A stretch of 64,000 nt of DNA from CAVWGP01 sp963754645. GTDB lineage: Bacteria; Pseudomonadota; Alphaproteobacteria; Bin65. Each line of letters begins with the position of its first letter. Within the stretch, counting starts at the first letter, position 1. The stretch lies in assembly GCA_963754645.1 (NCBI GenBank), contig CAVWGP010000012.1, positions 496,001-560,000 of the forward strand. Direction: 5' to 3'. The position numbers and the translations under genes were made by a program. The notes beneath the pieces are model-generated. The model was not told the origin of the DNA, made no database searches, and was given only the letters and a program-made list of their open reading frames with translations. This document shows positions 25,804 to 34,526 of this stretch, piece after piece.

Positions 25804-26277
25804 AGCAAAGATTTCAATTCATGCCGAGACGAATACAGCGATTCGCCTTTTTTGCCGTCATCGCAATCGCCGCCGTCGGATCGCCACATGCGGTTTTGGC
25901 AATATGCCGCCAGTACTCGCCACCGGTTCCAACGAATGCCGAGCTTGACGAACGATTCACCCACGCCAAGGTAATCTTTCTTGGCACCATTGTTCGCCAG
26001 ATTGGTTCAAGCGTCGGCGAGAAAGACGTTCAGCACGAAGTCGACGTTCACAAAAGTTTGGAAGGGACGTGTTCATTTGACCGTTGTGGTCAATGAGAGC
26101 CGCCCAGATTATTTTTGCGACAACCCCTATGCGACCGGCGATCAGCTTCTGATCTTTGGCACTCCGGCTCCGGACGGGTCGTTCGCAATTCCAAGCAAAA
26201 GTACCTGTAGTGCGCGAAACACAATGTATGACCCGACGAAATTCCTACGGACGAAGCCTTCGCATGGGCCGGACTAG
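25800..26277 (+). CDS. Secreted protein, third coupled paralogue, one frameshift
   Basis: About 158 residues after joining two frames near 26055, where AAAA in CACAAAAGTTTGG must be read as AAA. The joined protein has a signal peptide, an early Cys (A-I-C-R-Q), A-K-V-I-F-L-G-T-I-V, V-H-K-V-W-K-G-R and a late Cys, ending F-L-R-T-K-P-S. Start GTG 25800 overlaps the previous stop and has a GGAGGG site; ATG 25821 is an alternative. The break fits the insertion-type errors of this window. Confidence 0.6.
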
Positions 26278-26290
26278 CGCCGGCGCCCAC

Positions 26291-26508
26291 GATTATCATC
26301 TTCGGCTCGATTCCGCCCGAAGGTGATCATGGCCAAAATGATCATCTTCGGGAATCATTGGATTTTTTCCACGGCCGGCCTTTCAATCTATTGTATGCCC
26401 AACGCAACGGATTACAGTCTGTTGCGAAAAATGCCGAAGGTGATCAAGTTCGCGGATTTTCCCAACTCCCGAATTTGATCATCTTCGCGAATTGTTGGAT
26501 TTTTTCGC
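26291..26508. repeat. Intergenic repeat group with TGATCATCTTCG cores
   Basis: A 31-base imperfect direct repeat, TGATCATCTTCG-[GC]-GAAT-NN-TTGGATTTTTTC, is at about 26340-26370 and 26477-26507. Inverted relatives (CCGAAGGTGATCA) are at about 26320 and 26439. The stretch is AT-richer than its surroundings and fills the 240 bases between convergent transcription units. It may act as a bidirectional terminator region or be a dispersed extragenic repeat. Confidence 0.5.
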
Positions 26509-26514
26509 CGCCGA

Positions 26515-27270
26515 TCAGTGCCGCGACGCCGCGTAATACTCCACCCGCCTTTCGCAATAGCCCATCGCCGCGTCGAGCGCGAAGGCCATGGCGAAGAGGA
26601 CGAGGAGGAGCGCCCACATGTGCTCCATCAGGAAGTTCGAGGAATAGATTTCGAACAAATGGCCGAAGCCGATGACCGAGATCAGGAGCTGGCCGACGAT
26701 GACGCCCTTGACCGCGCGCACCATGCCCAGGCGGATGCCGGTGAGGATTTCGGGCAGCGCGGCGCGGATCAGGATCTTGGCGAATATCTGCCGGCGGCCG
26801 GCGCCGTAGCTTCGCGCCATCTCGATCAGCGAGGGGGCGATGTCGCGCGCGCCGGCGCGGGCGTCGAGGATGACGATCCAGAGCGCGAACAAAATCACCG
26901 TGACGACGATCGCCGTTGCGCCGAAACCGAACAAGGCCATGATGACCGGCACCAGGGCCGAGAGCGGCGCGCTGACGAAGACATTGACCCATGGCAGCAA
27001 CAGCCGGTCGGCGAGCGCGACGCGGCCCATCAGCAGGCCGAGGGGCACGCCGACGACAATCGCGAACCCCGTGCCGGCGGCAAAGGCGGCCATGGTGAGG
27101 GCGAGCGCGTCGAGAAAAGTCTCGGTCGGAACGATCTCGCCGAGGCGCAGGAACACGCGCGAGAGCGGCGGGATCAGGATGGTGAGCCCGGCGCGCCCCG
27201 CCGCCTCCCACAGCAGCGCCCAAAGCAGAAGCGAGGCCGACATCGGAATGCGAAAGCCGAAAGCGCGCAT
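26515..27270 (-). CDS. ABC transporter permease (SsuC/TauC family)
   Basis: A 251-residue inner-membrane permease with about six helices. The EAA-type loop E-M-A-R-S-Y-G-A-G-R-R-Q-I-F-A-K-I near residues 145-161 is typical of nitrate/sulfonate/taurine permeases. It is the last gene of a minus-strand importer (binding protein, permease, ATPase, permease). Having two distinct permeases suggests a heterodimer. It ends in the repeat region 26291-26508. Confidence 0.85.
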   Translation of the reverse strand: MRAFGFRIPMSASLLLWALLWEAAGRAGLTILIPPLSRVFLRLGEIVPTETFLDALALTMAAFAAGTGFAIVVGVPLGLLMGRVALADRLLLPWVNVFVSAPLSALVPVIMALFGFGATAIVVTVILFALWIVILDARAGARDIAPSLIEMARSYGAGRRQIFAKILIRAALPEILTGIRLGMVRAVKGVIVGQLLISVIGFGHLFEIYSSNFLMEHMWALLLVLFAMAFALDAAMGYCERRVEYYAASRH

Positions 27271-27277
27271 TGCCGGC

Positions 27278-28018
27278 TCAATCGAGATATTGTTTCAGGC
27301 CCTGCCAGATCGTCTCGACCGTGTCGAGATAGGCGGGGTGGCGGCGGATTTGGTCGGGCGCCGCGTCGCGCGGAATGTCCGGCTCGACGATGGCGGTGAC
27401 GCGGCCGGGCCGGCGCGTCAGCAGCACGATGCGGTTCGATACATAGACCGCCTCCTCGATGCTGTGGGTGACGAAGATGAAGGTCTTGTTCCGTTTGGCG
27501 ATGAGCGCGAGCAGGTCTTCCTGGAATTTGCGCCGTGTCTGCTCGTCGACCGAGGAGAACGGCTCGTCCATCATGACGACCTCGGCATCGACCGCGAGGG
27601 CGCGCGCCAAGCCGACGCGCTGGCGCATGCCGCCCGACAGCGCCTGCGGGTAGCGCCGCTCGAAACCCTTCAAGCCGACTTCGGCAATGTGGCGCACGGC
27701 GATGGCCTCGCGCTCGGCGCGCGGCACGCCGCGCAGCTCGAGGCCGAAAGCGACGTTGCGCAGCACATCGGCCCAGGGCAGCAGGGCGAAATCCTGGAAC
27801 ACGAAGGCGCGCTCCGGCCCCGGCCCTTCGACCTTCCTGCCGCCGACACGGACTTCGCCCGCGCTCGCCGGGATCAGGCCGGCGATGATTTTCAACAACG
27901 TCGTCTTGCCGCAACCCGAGGGGCCGAGCAGCGTGGTGAGCTTGCCGCGCGGGAAGTCCAGATCGACGCCCGACAGCGCCTCGATGCCGCCATCGTAGAT
28001 TTTGGCGATGCCGCGCAC
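27278..28018 (-). CDS. ABC transporter ATP-binding protein (SsuB/TauB family)
   Basis: A 246-residue ATPase with Walker A G-P-S-G-C-G-K-T-T near residues 34-42, Q-loop F-Q-D-F-A-L-L-P-W, signature L-S-G-G-M-R-Q-R-V, Walker B with M-D-E-P-F-S-S-V-D and H in T-H-S-I-E-E-A. F-Q-D and the L-P-W after it are characteristic of the SsuB/TauB/NrtD group. GTG 28018 is the first start in this frame but has no ribosome site; the in-frame reading extends about 15 codons upstream, so the true N-terminus is uncertain. It follows one permease and precedes the other. Confidence 0.87.
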   Translation of the reverse strand: MRGIAKIYDGGIEALSGVDLDFPRGKLTTLLGPSGCGKTTLLKIIAGLIPASAGEVRVGGRKVEGPGPERAFVFQDFALLPWADVLRNVAFGLELRGVPRAEREAIAVRHIAEVGLKGFERRYPQALSGGMRQRVGLARALAVDAEVVMMDEPFSSVDEQTRRKFQEDLLALIAKRNKTFIFVTHSIEEAVYVSNRIVLLTRRPGRVTAIVEPDIPRDAAPDQIRRHPAYLDTVETIWQGLKQYLD

Positions 28019-28061
28019 CGAGACGGCGCTATCGGGCGGCGGCGCGTAATCGGCGGCGCCG

Positions 28062-28814
28062 TCATCGCCGGCGCCGCTCCGGGCGGAAGAACCCGATTTC
28101 GACGCGCTCCAGCAGGGCGATGAAAAACACCGAGAGCAGGATGACCGTGGCGATGGCGGCGAGCATTTTCGGATAATCGGCGACCGATTGATGGAAGGTG
28201 ATGAGATCGCCGATCCCGGTCGGGCTGATCAGCAGCTCGGCGAGAATCGCGCCGATGAAGCCCGCCGCCAAGCCGAGCCGCAGCCCGGCGAAAATCACCG
28301 GGCTCGCCGCCGGCAGCATGATCTTGACGATGACCTGGCGGCGCGAGCCGAGAAAGGCCTCGGCCATCTCGATCAGCGAGGCCGGCGTGTGGCGCACGGC
28401 CTTGTAGGAATTCAGCACGATCACGGGCAAGGCCATGATGCAGACCGTGAGCACCTTGCTGGCGAGGCCCACGCCATAGGCGAGAACGAGCAGCGGGATC
28501 AGCGCCGCCAGCGGCGCCGCCTGCAGCACGATGAAGAGCGGCACGCCGAGCCATTCGGCGCGCCGGCTCAAGCCCATCGCGACGCCGGCGCCGACGCCGA
28601 GAATGGCCGACACCGCGATGCCGAGCGCCAACGGCCCCAGCGTCACGAGCAGCGCATCGGGCAGCGAGCGATCGAGGATCATGGCCCAACCCGCCGCCGC
28701 GGTTTCGGACAAGGGCGGGAACGCCACGCTGACCGGCAAGCGCCCGGCATATTCCCAGGCGGCAAGACCGGCGGCGACGGAGAGCAGGCGCTGCGCCGCG
28801 GCGCTCATCCGCAT
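28062..28814 (-). CDS. ABC transporter permease (SsuC/TauC family), second
   Basis: A 250-residue permease with about six helices and the cytoplasmic loop E-M-A-E-A-F-L-G-S-R-R-Q-V-I-V-K-I near residues 148-164. A paralogue of the permease at 26515-27270 and its presumed partner. It starts about 20 bases after the stop of the binding-protein gene. The C-terminus is Arg-rich (P-E-R-R-R-R). Confidence 0.86.
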   Translation of the reverse strand: MRMSAAAQRLLSVAAGLAAWEYAGRLPVSVAFPPLSETAAAGWAMILDRSLPDALLVTLGPLALGIAVSAILGVGAGVAMGLSRRAEWLGVPLFIVLQAAPLAALIPLLVLAYGVGLASKVLTVCIMALPVIVLNSYKAVRHTPASLIEMAEAFLGSRRQVIVKIMLPAASPVIFAGLRLGLAAGFIGAILAELLISPTGIGDLITFHQSVADYPKMLAAIATVILLSVFFIALLERVEIGFFRPERRRR

Positions 28815-28835
28815 CGCGGCGCGCTGGCTAAATGA

Positions 28836-29826
28836 CTAGCCGCCGTGCTTCTTGCGCGCGCGGTCGAGCGGCGCCAAGTCCCAGAAATCCTCGATCTTGA
28901 GCGCATCGACCGGGCCTTGCAGATGGCCGGCCTCGACATAGAATTCGAAATCCGCCTTGACCGCCGCGGTGCCGCCGCCGTTCTTGCTGAACACGCCCTC
29001 CTTGACGCCCTGGGCGTGGAATTTCGTCACCCCCTCGAGCACTTCTTTCGGCAGATCCTTGAGCAGGCCGAGCCGGACGCGTTCGGTTTCGACGATCGCC
29101 GGGTTCTTGTTGATCTCGGCCCACAGGCGATGGAATTCCTCGACCAGGATATCGACCTTGCCCTGATTTTTCGCGATCCAATCGACGCGCGCGAACAGGA
29201 TTTCGTCGCTTGCCGGATTGTCGAGGCCGGGCAGCACGTGGAACTTGTCGCCCGCTTTCGCCATCAGGATATTTTTATTGGCGAGATCGATGATCGTCGC
29301 CTTGATCTGGCCGTTCATCATGGCGACGACGCGGTTCTCCGAGCCCGCAACGTAGTTGCGCTGGCCGAACGCGATGCCGTTGCGCTTGGCCAGGATATTG
29401 CCGATCGCCTCGGTGCCGCTGCCGCGCGCGTGGAAGGTCATGGGCTGGCCGTTGAGGTCTTTCCAACTCTTGATGGAATTTTCCACGACCGGGAAAAATA
29501 CCAGATGCGTGAGCTGGAACAGGCCGCGCAGCGGCGCCTTGGTTTTCTGCATCACGGCATAGGGCGTCGCCGCGCCAACATCGGCCTGGCTGTTGACCAC
29601 CGCCTGGATCGCGAGGTCTTCCTTGGCGAAGGCGGTGAGCTTGTAGTCGAAGCCGCGCGCCTTGGCGCGTTCCAGCGCGATGACGATCGACAGGGTTTCG
29701 ACCGAAATCGCGTCGCCGAGCGCGACCTGCACTTGCTGCGCATGGCCGGCGGCGGGCAACGCGGCAAGGCCGGCGGCGAGGATCGTTGTCGCGAAAAGGC
29801 GCTGAATCGTGCGGTCGCGTGGTCAT
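28836..29826 (-). CDS. ABC transporter solute-binding protein (NMT1/SsuA family), frameshift in signal peptide
   Basis: The mature region is uninterrupted and has V-A-L-G-D-A-I-S-V-E-T at its start and N-S-Q-A-D-V-G-A-A-T-P, as in NMT1/SsuA receptors. The ATG with a GGGAGG site is at 29826 but reads out of frame after four codons. Removing one base near 29816 gives MTTDRTIQRLFATTILAAG and a normal signal peptide ending G-H-A. This is one more single-base insertion. The gene leads an importer operon between two sets of phenylacetate-type genes, so an aromatic acid is a possible ligand, but this is inference from position only. Confidence 0.78.
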
Positions 29827-29925
29827 GCGTGCCTCCCATATGGACGATCCGGTGTCTCGATCGCGGACCCGGCTGCGCGCAGTCTATTCCGGCGGGTCGA
29901 ACGCGCCAAGGCCCGCGCGGCGCGC

Positions 29926-30723
29926 TTACGTCCCATTGAACTTCGCCGGGCGCTTTTCGCGGAAGGCGCGGACGCCTTCGAGATAGTCCTCGGTGTGCCC
30001 GGCCTGGAATTGCGTGTCGCGTTCGAGGACGAGCTGGGCGGCGAGATCGTTGTCGTGCGAGGCATTCAGGAGCTGCTTGGTCAGGCCCTGCGCCGCCGTC
30101 GGCGAAGCGGCGAGCCGGGTCGCGAGCGCGCGCGCTTCGGGCAGCAGTGCCTCGTCATCGAAACATTTCCAGATCAGGCCCCAAGCCTCGGCCTGCTCGG
30201 CCGCGATCGCTTCGCCGGTCATCGCCATGGCACGGGCGCGCATCGGGCCGACCAGGCGCGGCAGCCAATAGGAATTGCCGGCATCGGGCGCCAAGCCGAT
30301 CTTGATGAAGGCCTGGATGAACTTGGCCGAGCGCGCCGCCAGCACGATATCGCCGGCCAGCGCCAAGCCCATCCCCGCTCCCGCCGCCACGCCGTTGACG
30401 GCGACGACGATGGGCAGCGGCAGGGCGCGCATGCGGCGGATCAGCGGGTTGTAACGTTCGTGCAGGAAAATGCGGAGATCGGGCTTCTCGCCCGGCTCGG
30501 GCATTTTGCGCTCCATCAGATCCTGCCCGGCGCAGAAGCCGCGGCCCGCGCCGGTGATCAGGATGGCGCGGCTGCCGTCGCTCGCGGCGCGTTCGAGCGA
30601 TTGGCGCAGGCCCGCATGCAGCTCGGCGGTGAAGGCATTGAGCTGTTCCGGCCGGTTGAGCGTGATCTCGGCGTAGCCGTCGCGCGTGGCGTAGAGGACG
30701 GGCGTCTGGGACATGGCGGTCAT
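29926..30723 (-). CDS. paaG: Enoyl-CoA hydratase/isomerase (PaaG-like)
   Basis: A 265-residue crotonase-fold protein. Oxyanion-hole motifs are A-G-Q-D-L near residue 70 and N-G-V-A-A-G-A-G near 115; the catalytic-loop segment is I-K-I-G-L-A-P-D-A-G. The run F-I-K-I-G-L-x-P-D and the ending R-A-F-R-E-K-R-P-A-K-F point to PaaG, which isomerises the ring epoxide of phenylacetyl-CoA to the oxepin. Start may be ATG 30723 or 30714; neither has a clear ribosome site. It diverges from paaY with 87 bases between. Confidence 0.8.
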   Translation of the reverse strand: MTAMSQTPVLYATRDGYAEITLNRPEQLNAFTAELHAGLRQSLERAASDGSRAILITGAGRGFCAGQDLMERKMPEPGEKPDLRIFLHERYNPLIRRMRALPLPIVVAVNGVAAGAGMGLALAGDIVLAARSAKFIQAFIKIGLAPDAGNSYWLPRLVGPMRARAMAMTGEAIAAEQAEAWGLIWKCFDDEALLPEARALATRLAASPTAAQGLTKQLLNASHDNDLAAQLVLERDTQFQAGHTEDYLEGVRAFREKRPAKFNGT

Positions 30724-30810
30724 CGCGTCGCTGTGGTTGAGTGGCGCTTTCTCGATCGCGGCAACCTGTCCTAAGAAACGCCGCGCGTCCATTTCTATTG
30801 CGGGGTTGCC

Positions 30811-31410
30811 ATGCAGGTCTATTCGTTCCAGGGCATAACGCCGGTCGTGCACCGCAGCGCCTATGTCCACCCGACGGCGTCGCTGATCGGCAACGTCATT
30901 ATCGGGCCGGGCGTTTACGTGGCGCCCTACGTCAGCCTGCGCGGCGATTTCGGCCGGCTGGTGATCGAGGAAGGCGCCAACATCCAGGACCATTGCACCA
31001 TGCACGGTTTCCCGGACCGCGACACCGTGATCGAGCGCGACGGCCATGTCGGCCATCACGCCGTCATCCACGGCGCCATCGTGCGCCGCAACGCGCTGGT
31101 CGGCATCGCGGCGACGCTGCTCGATTATTGCGAGGTCGGCGCCAATTCGATCGTGGCCGCGATGGCGCTGGTCAAGGCCAACGAAATCATCCCGCCGCGC
31201 ACCCTCTGGGCCGGCATCCCGGCCAAGAAAATGCGCGACCTGACCGACGCCGACATCGAATGGAAAATCTCCGGCACCCGCGACTACCAGCGCCTCGCCG
31301 AGGTCTCGCACGCGACCCTGCGCCCTGCCGATCCGCTGCGCGCCGTCGAACCCAACCGCAAACGCACCGATGTCTGCCAAACCGTGCCCAAGCACATGAC
31401 CAAGGGGTGA
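30811..31410 (+). CDS. paaY: Gamma-carbonic-anhydrase-fold PaaY-like thioesterase
   Basis: A 199-residue left-handed beta-helix hexapeptide-repeat protein. It begins M-Q-V-Y-S-F-Q-G-I-T-P-V-V, has the three metal His of the fold (D-H-C-T-M-H-G, G-H-V-G-H-H) and ends in a helix with an E-P-N-R-K-R segment. Length and start match PaaY, which hydrolyses dead-end CoA esters of phenylacetate breakdown. Divergent from paaG, supporting membership in that pathway. Confidence 0.85.
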   Translation: MQVYSFQGITPVVHRSAYVHPTASLIGNVIIGPGVYVAPYVSLRGDFGRLVIEEGANIQDHCTMHGFPDRDTVIERDGHVGHHAVIHGAIVRRNALVGIAATLLDYCEVGANSIVAAMALVKANEIIPPRTLWAGIPAKKMRDLTDADIEWKISGTRDYQRLAEVSHATLRPADPLRAVEPNRKRTDVCQTVPKHMTKG

Positions 31411-31441
31411 GCGCGAGGCGGGTTGGCGCCGCGCCAACTCA

Positions 31442-31665
31442 TCGATTTTCCCGAAGGCCGCCAAGTTCTTGTGTTGGGAAAATCCGGAATTTGGCGGTCT
31501 TCGAGACTATCAAGCACTTAGACCCGGTTCGCGCCGTTCTCACGCGGTTCTTGCCAGCGCGCGATTTGGCGGCCTTCGGTCGAATCAAGCACTTAGCGCC
31601 GCCGCCGCGGGCGGGTGCGATGCGGCCATTTGGCGGCCTTCGAGACGCTTGGCGGTCTTCGGCCC
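31442..31665. repeat. Dispersed-type repeats with ATTTGGCGGYCTTCG cores
   Basis: ATTTGGCGG-[TC]-CTTCG occurs at 31489, 31564 and 31628, followed in the first two by ATCAAGCACTTAG. A shorter TTGGCGGTCTTCGG is at about 31650, and an inverted copy (CCGAAGGCCGCCAAG) at about 31451-31465, next to GATTTTCCC/GGGAAAATC arms. Alternative stems can form. No coding frame of merit overlaps. Likely an extragenic repeat family; only a genome search can show copy number. Confidence 0.55.
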
Positions 31666-31669
31666 GCAT

Positions 31670-32330
31670 GGTTGGAACCGAGCGGGTTATGGGCGTCAAG
31701 ATCGGCAGGATCACCGGCGGGGTGACGGTCGGCGCCGCGAGCGAGGCTCTCGCCCCATTTTCGCGCCCGGCCTCGCGCACTAAATTTGGCGTCATGCGAC
31801 GCTATTTCGGTCCGTGATCGTCGATCCCCATGGATGCCAACATGCTGGTTACGATCGAGGCGTGGATGACCGAAGAAGCGACCACAGGGACCGATGCCGG
31901 CGTCGCTGCATCCGGCGGCGGCAATCGAGCGAAAAACCTCGGGACGCAATTGAGACAGCTTGACTTGCTGCCGTGGTTGTATTGCCGCCGTCATCCCGAC
32001 CGAAGCACGACGCCAGGGCGTCGTGCGCAGCGGAGCGATCTTGCGCGGACAAGAATATCCGCCGCCGCGCATGTCTCCGCTTCTCGACCCGAGAACGCCG
32101 CCAGCGCACGAAAACCGCCGCCCCTTCCGCGATGCGGTCGAATCACCGAACGCCGAATTCGATGATCCGGTGCCCGGGGGAGAGGGGACGAACGGCGACG
32201 ACTTTGCTCCGCTCGCGACGGATCGTAGGATACAGCGATGCCGCACGATGAACCCGTATTGCGCGACGTGCGGCGGGTGGCAGGTCGTTACGGTCTCTGG
32301 ACACTCAGTGAGGCCGTTTGCCGCCTCCTT
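31670..32330. other. Gene-poor stretch with one REP-like hairpin
   Basis: No protein with recognisable features is seen on either strand across about 660 bases. The only structure is a 10-pair perfect palindrome GCACGACGCC-AG-GGCGTCGTGC at 32005-32026, preceded by GTCATCCCGACC, which resembles common alphaproteobacterial extragenic repeats. It may hold decayed coding sequence. Confidence 0.4.
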
Positions 32331-32331
32331 C

Positions 32332-32359
32332 TTGACAGTTCTCCCTACTCTGGTATCCA
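32332..32359 (+). promoter_or_regulatory. Candidate sigma-70 promoter ahead of the GFA-family gene
   Basis: TTGACA (32332-32337) and TATCCA (32354-32359) with 16-base spacing, in an AT-richer stretch about 90 bases before the start at 32447. Sequence match only. Confidence 0.35.
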
Positions 32360-32446
32360 AAAAAATCTCCATCTCACACATCGGATAGCCGACGATATTG
32401 AAATCGAGGCACATCCTGGGCCTCATTTCTCAAAGGAACGGGCAAT

Positions 32447-32864
32447 ATGCTTTCTGGTTCTTGCGCGTGCGGATGTGTCACTTATGTGATCAAAGCTGCA
32501 CTCTTTGGCCCGATCAACTACTGCCACTGCTGGAGATGCCGAAAACAATCTGGCTCGAGCCTTGGCACCACCGCGAGCGTCAGGTCCTCCGACTTCGTCC
32601 TTGCAACCGGGCAAGATCGACTAGCGTTTTGGGAGTCGAAGTCCAGGCGTCCGCAGGTTCTTTGCTGCATGTTGCGGGTCACCGATCTACAAGGCAAGTG
32701 AGGAAGCGCCGGACGATCTGAGGCTCCGTCTAGGATCGTTGGATGCGGACCCCGGTATACGCGTCGACATGCACTACATGGTCGGGTCGAAAGCACCCTG
32801 GGTCACCATCGAGGATACCCTTCGCCAGGAAAATAACGGGCCGCCTTTTGGCACCAAAGACTGA
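32447..32864 (+). CDS. GFA/CENP-V-type zinc protein, one frameshift
   Basis: About 138 residues when joined. The first part has S-C-A-C-G and C-H-C-W-R-C, the zinc ligands of glutathione-dependent formaldehyde-activating-family proteins; the second has C-C-G-S-P-I-Y and a normal end W-V-T-I-E-D-T. Dropping one A from TCGAAGTCC near 32635 joins them as E-S-S-P-G-V-R-R-F-F. In the joined protein the usual F-C-x-x-C-G reads F-A-A-C-C-G, so one zinc Cys appears missing, unless a second error is present. Role unknown beyond the family. Confidence 0.65.
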
Positions 32865-33001
32865 GGGCTGCAATTTGTTGCGGTGCGGACGGCCGCTGAC
32901 GGCGACGAAAGCGAGGCTGACCATATGGCTTGGCGGCTTGTGCAGAACGCGATGTCGATTGAGTGCACCGTCATCGAAATTCGCGAAAGAAAACAAGATT
33001 C
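32865..33001. other. Intergenic spacer without recognised features
   Basis: The bases after the GFA gene hold no supported gene. Together with the hairpin element at 33002-33096 and a short repeat near 33133-33178, they fill the 350 bases before the lipoprotein gene. Confidence 0.3.
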
Positions 33002-33096
33002 ACCACGGAGGCACGGAGACGGAAAAAAGGATGCGCGCCCGGGGGGCGGCTATGGACTCCTCTGTGCCTTCCTCCGTGTCTCCTTGCCTCCGTGGT
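33002..33096. repeat. 95-base inverted-repeat element with GGAG octamers (MITE-like)
   Basis: The left arm (33002-33022) and right arm (33076-33096) are complementary at 18 of 21 positions, with a perfect outer 11 pairs (ACCACGGAGGC/GCCTCCGTGGT). The left arm consists of tandem octamers CCACGGAG, GCACGGAG, ACGG. The space between has no gene. The arms are built like those around the GxxExxY gene at 61577-62046, so this may be a gene-less relative. Nearby AATTCCGGCGA-type direct repeats (about 33133 and 33168) add to the repeat character. Confidence 0.5.
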
Positions 33097-33215
33097 CCAC
33101 CTGATTTCCGATTGCGGGGACAGTGCGATTAATTCCGGCGAAATATGAATGAATGCACTGTCAACGTAATTCCGGCGACATCCGACGCTTCGAAATCATG
33201 CGCTCATTCGATCGC

Positions 33216-33467
33216 TCACGATTGCGGCACCGTCCGGTAGCCCTTGCCGCGCATGCAGGTCTCGAACGCTTCGCGCTCGACCGACCACGCGGTGAAGCGC
33301 AGATTGTCCGGCAGATAGTTGACTTCCATCTGGGCATAGGACGCGCACCACGAATGGTCGCGCCGGTTTTCGGCCTGATCGATGCCGGGCTTGTCCCAGA
33401 CCGGTTGCGGCGCGCAGCCGGCGGCCGCGATCGTGGCGAACCAGATCGCGACCGCCGGGGCTTTCAT
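33216..33467 (-). CDS. Small lipoprotein, hypothetical
   Basis: An 83-residue protein with a short signal segment M-K-A-P-A-V-A-I-W-F-A-T and lipobox I-A-A-A-G-C near residue 18. The mature part has further Cys in S-W-C-A-S-Y and E-T-C-M-R-G-K-G-Y. The G-K-G-Y-R ending is common in small alphaproteobacterial envelope lipoproteins. It is 20 bases downstream of the MBL gene on the same strand. No function assigned. Confidence 0.65.
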   Translation of the reverse strand: MKAPAVAIWFATIAAAGCAPQPVWDKPGIDQAENRRDHSWCASYAQMEVNYLPDNLRFTAWSVEREAFETCMRGKGYRTVPQS

Positions 33468-33487
33468 CCTTCGCTTGCGCCGCGCCG

Positions 33488-34372
33488 CTATTGCGGGTTC
33501 GGAACGCGGGTGCCGCCGATGATGCGCGCCATGCCTTCGATATTGAGCTCGCGCCATTCCTTATAGTTCGTCCACGACTCGTATTTGGCGAGCGTGATCT
33601 CCTTCTTCATGTCGTCGACCGATTTCTTGGCGCGCAAGCCGGCCAGGACTTCGCGGTGCAGATCGGCGAGGTATTGGCGGAACGCGACGAGATCCGCCTT
33701 GCCGCCGAGCGGGCCGTGGCCGGGCGCCAGGATGGTGAACTCCATCTGTTCGACCTTGTTCAGCGACTCGACCCAATCGGGCATGTAGGCATCGGCGAAG
33801 ACGCGCCAGGCGAGCGATTTCACCGGAATGAAATCGACCGCGAACAGGATGCCCTCCTTGGGAAAGCGCATGACGATCGAATTGTCGGAATGGTTCTTGC
33901 CGACATAGGAGAGTTCGACGACGGTGCCGCCGAGTTCGATGGTGAGCTGGTTGCTGAACGTCACCTGCGGAACCGCCGTCGCGCGTTTCTCGCCGACGAT
34001 CGCGGCCTTGGCGTTTTCGTGCGCGACGACGACGGCCGTATCGGCGAAAACTTCGCCGCCCGAAATATGGTCCCAATGGTCGTGGCTGTAGATGACGTAT
34101 TTGATCGGCTGATTGAAGCGCTTCTTGATTTCCTCCTTGAGCCACTTCGCCGCGTCGGCATTGATCGGATCGGTCACGATCACCCCGGCGGGCGTTACGG
34201 CGAACACCGAATAATGAAAGTTGTTCTGGAAGCGATAGACCTCGCCCGCGATCTTGACGATCTCGCGTTTGGGCGTTGGCGGCGAGAGCGGCGGCTGAGT
34301 CTGCGCCAGCGCCGGCTGGGCGGCGAACGCGAAAGCGGCGGCAAGCACGGCGAGCGACGATCTGAACAACAT
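33488..34372 (-). CDS. Periplasmic MBL-fold metallohydrolase
   Basis: A 294-residue exported protein: signal peptide 1-23 (ending A-L-A-Q), then a complete metal motif S-H-D-H-W-D-H near residue 96, a distal H in K-N-H-S-D-N, D in F-A-V-D-F and a final G-H-G-P-L-G. In contrast to the MBL protein at 18476, all zinc ligands are present. Family members include class B beta-lactamase-like and quinoprotein-associated hydrolases. ATG 34372 follows a GGGGGA site; a longer reading would mask the signal peptide. Substrate unknown. Confidence 0.82.
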   Translation of the reverse strand: MLFRSSLAVLAAAFAFAAQPALAQTQPPLSPPTPKREIVKIAGEVYRFQNNFHYSVFAVTPAGVIVTDPINADAAKWLKEEIKKRFNQPIKYVIYSHDHWDHISGGEVFADTAVVVAHENAKAAIVGEKRATAVPQVTFSNQLTIELGGTVVELSYVGKNHSDNSIVMRFPKEGILFAVDFIPVKSLAWRVFADAYMPDWVESLNKVEQMEFTILAPGHGPLGGKADLVAFRQYLADLHREVLAGLRAKKSVDDMKKEITLAKYESWTNYKEWRELNIEGMARIIGGTRVPNPQ

Positions 34373-34526
34373 TGGATTTCCCCCTGGTTGGCGATGTGAG
34401 ACTAACAGGCCGCCGGCAGTCTGCATGCGTCCTCACGCAAATTTGTTCGGCGGCAATCCGCGCCCGGCATGGCCCTGCGTCGAATTTTGCACTGCACAAG
34501 ATGCCGCCAAGTTCTATGACAACGCC

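Noticed and set aside
33133..33178. AATTCCGGCGA direct repeats as transposon ends
   Set aside because: Too short and imperfect, with no transposase nearby; left as part of the repeat-rich spacer.
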